Below are positions 15,116 to 19,233 of a stretch of 19,233 bases of DNA, one piece after another. A program made the translations under genes and the position numbers. Numbering within the stretch: position 1 is the first letter of the stretch; each line of letters opens with the position of its first letter. This DNA comes from an uncultured Eubacteriales bacterium (GTDB taxonomy: Bacteria; Bacillota; Clostridia; Oscillospirales; CAG-272). Under the pieces are notes generated by a model. That model ran no database searches. It was not told the origin of the DNA and worked only from the letters and a program-made list of their open reading frames with translations. The stretch is taken from assembly GCA_934526185.1 (NCBI GenBank), contig CAKTAA010000040.1, positions 1-19,233 on the forward strand. Direction: 5' to 3'.

Positions 15116-16483
15116 TTAAAGCGGGAGAAGCATTTTGGCAATCTGAAAATATGTCAGAAGCGAAAGCGCATCCACTATCGTAGTGATAAACGGACTAGCC
15201 ATGACGGCAGGGTCAAAGCCGATGCGCTTTGCCGCAATCGGAAGCGTACAGCCGATCACCTTGGCGATACAGATGGTGACTACCATTGTCAAGCACACAA
15301 CAAATGCGACCAGAGGCGTTACGCCATCGTTGTGGAGCATCCACTGATCAACTACTATCATTTTTATAAAATTTGCAGCCGCGAGCGAAATACCGCAAAG
15401 GAGAGCGACGCGAAGCTCTTTCCAGAGGGTTGTCAGCACATCGGTATATTCGATTTCGTGCAGCGAGAGACCGCGAATAATCGTAACGGAGGCCTGACCG
15501 CCTGCGTTCCCCCCCGTATCCATCAGCATAGGAATAAAAGCCGTCAGCACGGCACATGCAGCAAGCTGGTTTTCAAAGGACAGAATAATTTGACCGGTAA
15601 ATGTAGCGGAGATCATCAGCAGGAGCAGCCACGGAATTCTTTTGCGCCATGTTTCAAACACACCGGTTTTGAGATAGGGCTTATCGGACGGAACGAGGGC
15701 CGCCATAATCTCAATATCTTCTGTAGCCTCCTCTTTAAGGACGTCGATAGCGTCGTCAAAAGTAACGATGCCGACCAGTCTGTTTTCATTGTCGACAACC
15801 GGAAGCGCAAGAAAATTATACTTGTTCAGCTTGTTGGCAACCTCTTCCCGGTCTTCAAGCGTAACCACGGAAATAACATTGGTTTCCATGATTTCTTCAA
15901 TCCGGCTGTCCCAAGATGCAAGCAACATTTGCTGAACGGTGACAACCCCTTCGAGTCGTCGGTCGCTGTTGATGACATAGCAGGTGTAGACTGTTTCCTT
16001 TTCCAGACCGGTGCGCCTGATTTTTTCAAAGGCTTCTGTTACTGTCATGCCTTTTTGGAGATCAACAAATTCAATGGTCATAATGCTTCCGGCGCTGTCA
16101 CTCGGGTAATTCAGAATTTCGTTGATGAGCCGGCGCGTTTCCGGGTCGGCTTGCCGAATCATGCGCTTGACGACATTTGCCGGCATTTCTTCAATAATGT
16201 CAACGGTGTCGTCAATAAACAGCTCATCCATCACCTCCTGCAGCTCTTTGTCATTGAAGGCGGCAATCAGTGCTTCTTGCGTTTCGCTGTCCATTTCGAC
16301 AAATGTTTCGGCTGCCAACGTTTTCGGAAGCAACCGGAACAGCATGCGAATCTCCGTTAGCTCCAGTTCATCAAACAGAATGGCGATATCGGCAGCCTGC
16401 ATTTCTTTCAGCATTTGGTAAAGCTGTGTAAATTTACGATCTTTGAGCCATTCCCTTGTTTTTTCTAACAAATCGTTTTCCAT
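15116..16483 (-). CDS. mgtE: Magnesium channel/transporter MgtE
   Basis: This is a complete MgtE of 455 residues, a Mg2+-gated magnesium channel of the cell membrane. The N-terminal helical MgtE_N domain (about 1-130) is followed by two CBS domains (about 135-255) that sense cytoplasmic Mg2+. A connecting helix leads to a five-helix membrane domain from about 283. The signature PMLMDTGGNAGGQAS lies at 318-332. D439 in DPAVMASPFITTIVDAL corresponds to the pore aspartate of the Thermus protein. The ATG at 16483 has GGAGG 7 bases upstream; an in-frame ATG at 16501 precedes that site and is rejected. A consensus promoter and a leader of about 290 bases lie upstream, suggesting RNA-level control. 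A CNNM/CorC gene, likely for Mg2+ export, lies just upstream in the same direction but has its own promoter and terminator. Confidence 0.97.
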   Translation of the reverse strand: MENDLLEKTREWLKDRKFTQLYQMLKEMQAADIAILFDELELTEIRMLFRLLPKTLAAETFVEMDSETQEALIAAFNDKELQEVMDELFIDDTVDIIEEMPANVVKRMIRQADPETRRLINEILNYPSDSAGSIMTIEFVDLQKGMTVTEAFEKIRRTGLEKETVYTCYVINSDRRLEGVVTVQQMLLASWDSRIEEIMETNVISVVTLEDREEVANKLNKYNFLALPVVDNENRLVGIVTFDDAIDVLKEEATEDIEIMAALVPSDKPYLKTGVFETWRKRIPWLLLLMISATFTGQIILSFENQLAACAVLTAFIPMLMDTGGNAGGQASVTIIRGLSLHEIEYTDVLTTLWKELRVALLCGISLAAANFIKMIVVDQWMLHNDGVTPLVAFVVCLTMVVTICIAKVIGCTLPIAAKRIGFDPAVMASPFITTIVDALSLLTYFQIAKMLLPL

Positions 16484-16771
16484 AGTCTTTCCTCCCAGCA
16501 TAATAAGGTCACGGCGGAAACAGGCCCGCCTGTGTTATGGGCAGGAGCTTATACCAATGATCTGTGCAGCACAGATAACCGGCATTATCGAGCTTCGGCT
16601 GCGGAGAAAGCTATGTTCAGCAAAAGCATGGACACAGGTGTATGATGTCTGCGTGTCCGCAGCTTCGGCTGCGTACCTCTTTGTCCGCTGCCACCGTACT
16701 TCGATGACTCCCTGAGTCCATTCCTTTCACCTCTTTTTTGTTCAAAATCCGCTATTATTTTGCTCACGGTT
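16484..16771 (-). promoter_or_regulatory. Long structured mgtE leader, possible Mg2+-responsive element of unknown class
   Basis: From the predicted start near 16771 to the ATG there are about 288 untranslated bases. In minus-strand order, structures are a GACTC/GAGTC hairpin (16718-16706), a 6-bp stem closed by CGAA (16673-16658), GGACAC/GTGTCC (16658-16630), a long hairpin with G-U pairs (16585-16551), and GGCGG/CCGCC near 16531-16514. CTTTCTCC (16610-16603) can pair with the mgtE Shine-Dalgarno GGAGGAAAG (16495-16487) with one bulge. No U-run terminator is seen, so control of translation is more likely than attenuation. I compared it from memory with the M-box (ykoK) consensus and did not find its conserved GGUGAGGCUCC core. 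Function is inferred. Confidence 0.5.
16617..16721 (-). CDS. Putative Cys/His-rich leader peptide upstream of mgtE (34 aa)
   Basis: An ATG at 16721 is preceded by AGAGGTGAAAGGA, a very good ribosome binding site (GAGGTG, 6-base spacing). The frame runs 34 codons to TGA at 16617. The peptide ends CGHADIIHLCPCFC, with five Cys and two His in the last 14 residues, a composition that could bind metal. It lies wholly inside the mgtE leader, beginning about 50 bases after the predicted transcription start and ending about 130 bases before mgtE. A hairpin starts directly after its ATG. Translation of this frame could affect folding of the downstream leader and access to the mgtE start. I know no family for it. 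The good site could be coincidental, and the sequence may be purely structural RNA. Confidence 0.4.
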   Translation of the reverse strand: MDSGSHRSTVAADKEVRSRSCGHADIIHLCPCFC

Positions 16772-16777
16772 ATTTTT

Positions 16778-16806
16778 ATTATATCTCAAAACAGATTTTT
16801 TGTCAA
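16778..16806 (-). promoter_or_regulatory. Perfect-consensus sigma-A promoter of mgtE
   Basis: The minus strand reads TTGACA (16806-16801), a 17-base spacer, and TATAAT (16783-16778), identical to the sigma-A consensus at both hexamers. Just upstream of the -35, TGAACGG occurs twice on the plus strand (16821-16827 and 16831-16837), a direct repeat that could be a regulator site. The promoter predicts a start near 16771. Confidence 0.88.
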
Positions 16807-16915
16807 TGTTGAAAACTCCGTGAACGGAATTGAACGGTATACTACTATTTTATCCCGAGACAGCGACACTCATTATAATATTTTCAGCATTCTATTATAG
16901 GAATTTCGATTCATG

Positions 16916-16949
16916 AAAAAGAGCACTTGGTGCATTTGCACCAAGTGCT
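16916..16949 (-). terminator. Intrinsic terminator of the CNNM/CorC gene
   Basis: AGCACTTGGTGC (16922-16933) pairs with GCACCAAGTGCT (16938-16949) around a 4-base loop. On the minus strand it is followed by CTTTTT. It lies about 30 bases past the stop of the gene ending at 16978, in the right orientation, and separates that gene from mgtE. Confidence 0.88.
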
Positions 16950-16977
16950 GTAGAAGTTTATCCATCCAGCCATTTTG

Positions 16978-18360
16978 CTAATCGGAAGCTTTGTCAGACG
17001 ATTTGTCCGTTTTTTCGGTCTTTTCAGCGCTTTCCTGTTTTTCTTCGGGGTTTTTACTTACCAGCGCCCATTCCACCCGGTGGTCCTCCAGAGTCTCCAC
17101 TTTAATGTGCAAACCATAGGCATCCAGCTCAATCAAGCTGCCATCCTCAGGGATGACTGTGAGCTGACTGAAGACAAGTCCGCCAAGCGTGTCGAATTCC
17201 ACATCCTCAGGAAGCTCAATGTCAAGCTGTTCTTCTATCATCTCGATCTCACAGCTGCCGGACATTTTCCATAAATTTTCATCCAACTGGACAATTTCGG
17301 TTTCCTGCTGTGGATCCAGTTCGTCATAGATATTACCGACGATTTCCTCCAAGAGATCCTCCATGGTGACGATCCCCACGTTATCACCGTATTCATCAAC
17401 CACCATGGCTATATGATTTTTAGTTTTCTGCATGTTGAAAAACAGGGTATTGCAGGGAACGGATTCGGGTACAAAATATGCAGGACGCAGGATTTCCCGC
17501 AACGGCTTCGGATTGCTCTCCAAATGATTTGCAAAATACTCTTTCGCGTTTAAAATACCGATGATGTCTTCGGGTTCATTTTCATATACAGGGAATCTCG
17601 ACAGCCCTGTTTCGCGAATCAGAGCGATAATTTCCTCCTGAGGTGCGTCAAGTTCGACAGTTTCAACGTCAGCACTTCTGGTCATTACATCACGTGCGGT
17701 TAAATTGTCAAATTCAAAAATATTGTCGATCATTTCCCGTTCTCTGGAATCGATTGTGCCGGTTTCTTCGCCGATATCGACCATCATACGGATACCCTCT
17801 TCCGTTACAGCCTCCTCTTCTGAGGTGTTTTTAAAGCCAATTAGACGAAGAACACCGTTGGTAGAGGCAGACAGCAGCCAGATAATTGGCTTCATAAATA
17901 CCGAAACGCCCCTGACAACGGGGGAAGTAAATTTAGCAATTGTCATCGGCTTCTGCATGGCAATACGCTTCGGGATCAATTCGCCGAAAACCAATGTGAA
18001 GAACGACAGGATAATGGTGATTAATATGACGGAAAGCGTGTTCAATACCGATTCCGGTATTGCCGTATATTGCAGATCCCAAATGATCCAATGCACCAGA
18101 CGGTCTGCGAAGTTATCAGCCGCAAAAGCACTGCCGAGAAATCCGGCCAGTGTAATTCCGATTTGAATTGCTGACAGGAAGCCCGTCGGGTTTCCCACCA
18201 GCTCTAACATGCGGGCGGCATGCTTATCGCCCTCCTCTGCCATTTTACGAAGTTTGTTGGCGTTTAATGATACAACTGCTATTTCTGCAGCAGCAAAAAA
18301 GGCATTGACAGCAATAAGTATGACTTGCAAAAGCAGTTGTCGCCCTATAGGGTCGTCCAT
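16978..18360 (-). CDS. CNNM/CorC-HlyC family membrane protein, probable Mg2+ efflux or homeostasis
   Basis: This 460-residue protein has the standard CNNM layout. An N-terminal DUF21 domain (about 1-180) has membrane helices, with NAFFAAAEIAVVS at 19-31 and the conserved GELIPKR at 126-132. A CBS pair follows (about 220-345, with ARDVMTRS and VGIVTMEDLLEEIVG), then a CorC_HlyC domain (about 360-445, with TLGGLVFSQL). The last 20 or so residues are a charged Lys/Glu/Ser tail, probably disordered. Relatives such as Bacillus MpfA (YhdP) export magnesium. Older annotations call these hemolysins, which I do not support. GGAGG precedes the ATG at 18360 by 10 bases. A strong promoter lies about 390 bases upstream. 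Downstream is mgtE, so importer and likely exporter sit together under separate promoters. Confidence 0.9.
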   Translation of the reverse strand: MDDPIGRQLLLQVILIAVNAFFAAAEIAVVSLNANKLRKMAEEGDKHAARMLELVGNPTGFLSAIQIGITLAGFLGSAFAADNFADRLVHWIIWDLQYTAIPESVLNTLSVILITIILSFFTLVFGELIPKRIAMQKPMTIAKFTSPVVRGVSVFMKPIIWLLSASTNGVLRLIGFKNTSEEEAVTEEGIRMMVDIGEETGTIDSREREMIDNIFEFDNLTARDVMTRSADVETVELDAPQEEIIALIRETGLSRFPVYENEPEDIIGILNAKEYFANHLESNPKPLREILRPAYFVPESVPCNTLFFNMQKTKNHIAMVVDEYGDNVGIVTMEDLLEEIVGNIYDELDPQQETEIVQLDENLWKMSGSCEIEMIEEQLDIELPEDVEFDTLGGLVFSQLTVIPEDGSLIELDAYGLHIKVETLEDHRVEWALVSKNPEEKQESAEKTEKTDKSSDKASD

Positions 18361-18743
18361 TTTTTTAAATCCTCCATCTCATAAACAGTAACGCATCTCC
18401 AGCCGAAAATTGTTGAATGTTCCGACAAAAACCTAAATATTGGATTTCATGCTACAGAAAAATTCGGCTGAATGATTGAAGCCGCAACCGACGACAACAA
18501 TGTCGGCACGTCTTCGTTGTGTTGTATTGAATTTCTTTCGCTCCGGCGCGTATGCTTTAACGCATTGCCGAAGGGTATTTAAAAAGCTGCGCGGTTACGC
18601 CGGCGTACAAAATACCGTGCCGCTGTTCCTTTTACACTATTGTCAAACTCCTTTCATAATTATACATAAATTCTTATCGCACAAAAATACTTTTAACAGA
18701 GAATCTTTGCTTCTGTCTGCCAATTATTAAGTTTTTTTACGAT
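18361..18743 (-). promoter_or_regulatory. Long leader of the CNNM/CorC gene, unclassified
   Basis: The predicted transcript start near 18743 leaves about 380 bases before the ATG. Structure is visible: TTCGGCT (18463-18469) and AGCCGAA (18401-18407) can pair over distance, CCGAC/GTCGG forms a hairpin near 18488-18506, and ATGC/GCAT forms one near 18551-18564. A ribosome-binding-like AAAGGAG occurs around 18651, followed by a GTG directly before a TAA, so no real peptide is encoded there. An 84-codon plus-strand frame (18476-18730) lacks a ribosome binding site. I could not match the leader to any riboswitch I know. Confidence 0.42.
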
Positions 18744-18749
18744 ACCGGT

Positions 18750-18778
18750 ATTATAACACAGAATCTATCTATTTTCAA
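18750..18778 (-). promoter_or_regulatory. Sigma-A promoter of the CNNM/CorC gene
   Basis: The minus strand reads TTGAAA (18778-18773), a 17-base spacer, and a perfect TATAAT (18755-18750). It diverges from the regulator gene that begins at 18935. The predicted start is near 18743. Confidence 0.78.
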
Positions 18779-18934
18779 GAGACATTTTAAAATAACGTAA
18801 AGGTATCCGTCACAGGGCAAAATTTTTGATAAAAAGCAGGGAAGCGCAGCTTCTTAGTCCGACGCCACTGACGGTTGCCTGTATTTTTCCATAAATTCAT
18901 CTATAATAAACTATCACAATAGGGGGAAATAACG

Positions 18935-19233
18935 ATGGACACAAAAGAAATATTATACCGTATAAGAGAGGAGAACCATCTCACACAGGACGAAATGGCG
19001 GCAAGATTGTTTGTAACCCGACAGGCTGTATCCCGGTGGGAAAACGGCGAAACCATACCAAATGTTGAAACATTGAAGCTGCTCTCAAAAACCTTTGATG
19101 TTTCAATTAATACGCTTCTGGGAACACCCAGAACATTAAAATGCCAGTGCTGCGGCATGCCGTTAGAGGAGTCCCAGAACAGTCGGGAAACGGACGGTTC
19201 TTTTAATGAAGATTACTGCAAATGGTGTTATAC
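18935..19233 (+). CDS. XRE-family transcriptional regulator with zinc-ribbon tail (partial, C-terminus off the right edge)
   Basis: The frame starts at ATG 18935, preceded by AGGGGGAA, and remains open to the window end (99 residues). Residues 4-62 are a Cro/C1-type helix-turn-helix: IREENHLTQDEMAARLFVTR, with AVSRWENGETIPNVETL as the recognition part, and then DVSINTLLG. After a short link comes a cysteine-rich segment with C70, C72, C73, C95 and C98 (KCQCCGMPLEE and YCKWCY), which looks like the putative zinc-ribbon domain found behind such regulators in Clostridia. The full zinc ribbon and anything beyond it lie outside the window. TATAAT at 18902-18907 may be its -10; a TTGCCT at 18875 is too far upstream for a good -35. 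Its targets are unknown; it is divergent from the CNNM/CorC gene and could control it. Confidence 0.88.
   Translation, partial: MDTKEILYRIREENHLTQDEMAARLFVTRQAVSRWENGETIPNVETLKLLSKTFDVSINTLLGTPRTLKCQCCGMPLEESQNSRETDGSFNEDYCKWCY

Noticed and set aside
15332..16360. 342-codon plus-strand frame opposite mgtE
   Set aside because: It lies wholly antisense to a clear mgtE and has no family features; it arises from codon use on the other strand.
16585..16767. 60-codon minus frame in the mgtE leader
   Set aside because: It starts at a GTG with no ribosome binding site and overlaps the better-supported 34-codon frame in another phase.
16484..16771. Classical M-box (ykoK) riboswitch before mgtE
   Set aside because: Position fits, but the conserved GGUGAGGCUCC and GCUGCUGCC segments are not seen.
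1..19233. CRISPR array, insertion sequence, prophage, tRNA or rRNA
   Set aside because: No regularly spaced repeats, transposase or phage genes, cloverleaf or rRNA sequence was noticed on reading either strand.

Overview
The window looks like chromosomal DNA of a spore-forming, low-to-moderate-GC Gram-positive bacterium, most likely a gut-type Clostridia member (an Oscillospirales/Ruminococcaceae-like lineage is my inference). The grounds are strong AGGAGG-type ribosome binding sites, sigma-A type promoters, a CotJC-like manganese catalase, MgtE and CNNM/CorC proteins of Firmicutes type, and a YhfW-like FAD/Rieske protein. Nearly everything from 2660 to 18360 is on the minus strand. Only the manganese catalase and a partial regulator at the right edge are on the plus strand.

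Left part (1-2660): a secreted PHP-domain protein runs off the left edge. A gene-poor stretch follows, then a manganese catalase with all five metal-ligand residues and a clear intrinsic terminator.

DNA-repair block (2660-12910, minus strand, transcribed right to left): uvrB, a decayed carbamoyltransferase, uvrA, a DUF2156 protein, and a 1093-residue protein that joins an endonuclease-Q-like PHP nuclease to a UvrD/PcrA-type helicase and ends in a beta-clamp-like motif (QISLF). The uvrB promoter (TTGACA, 17 bp, TAATAT) is followed at the presumed start site by a perfect palindrome that matches the Gram-positive SOS box at 10 of 12 positions. UvrA and UvrB find and incise bulky lesions. The fusion could nick at deaminated bases, unwind, and be held at the replication clamp. 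This is the most interesting part of the window.

Right part (12910-19233): a gene-poor stretch with a 13-bp hairpin; an FAD oxidoreductase with a compact Rieske domain; mgtE (Mg2+ channel); and a CNNM/CorC-family protein (probable Mg2+ export or homeostasis). Both magnesium genes have strong promoters and unusually long leaders (about 290 and 380 nt). The mgtE leader holds several hairpins, a Cys/His-rich mini-ORF with an excellent ribosome binding site, and a possible anti-Shine-Dalgarno segment. I could not match either leader to a known riboswitch. The window ends inside an XRE-type regulator with a zinc-ribbon tail.
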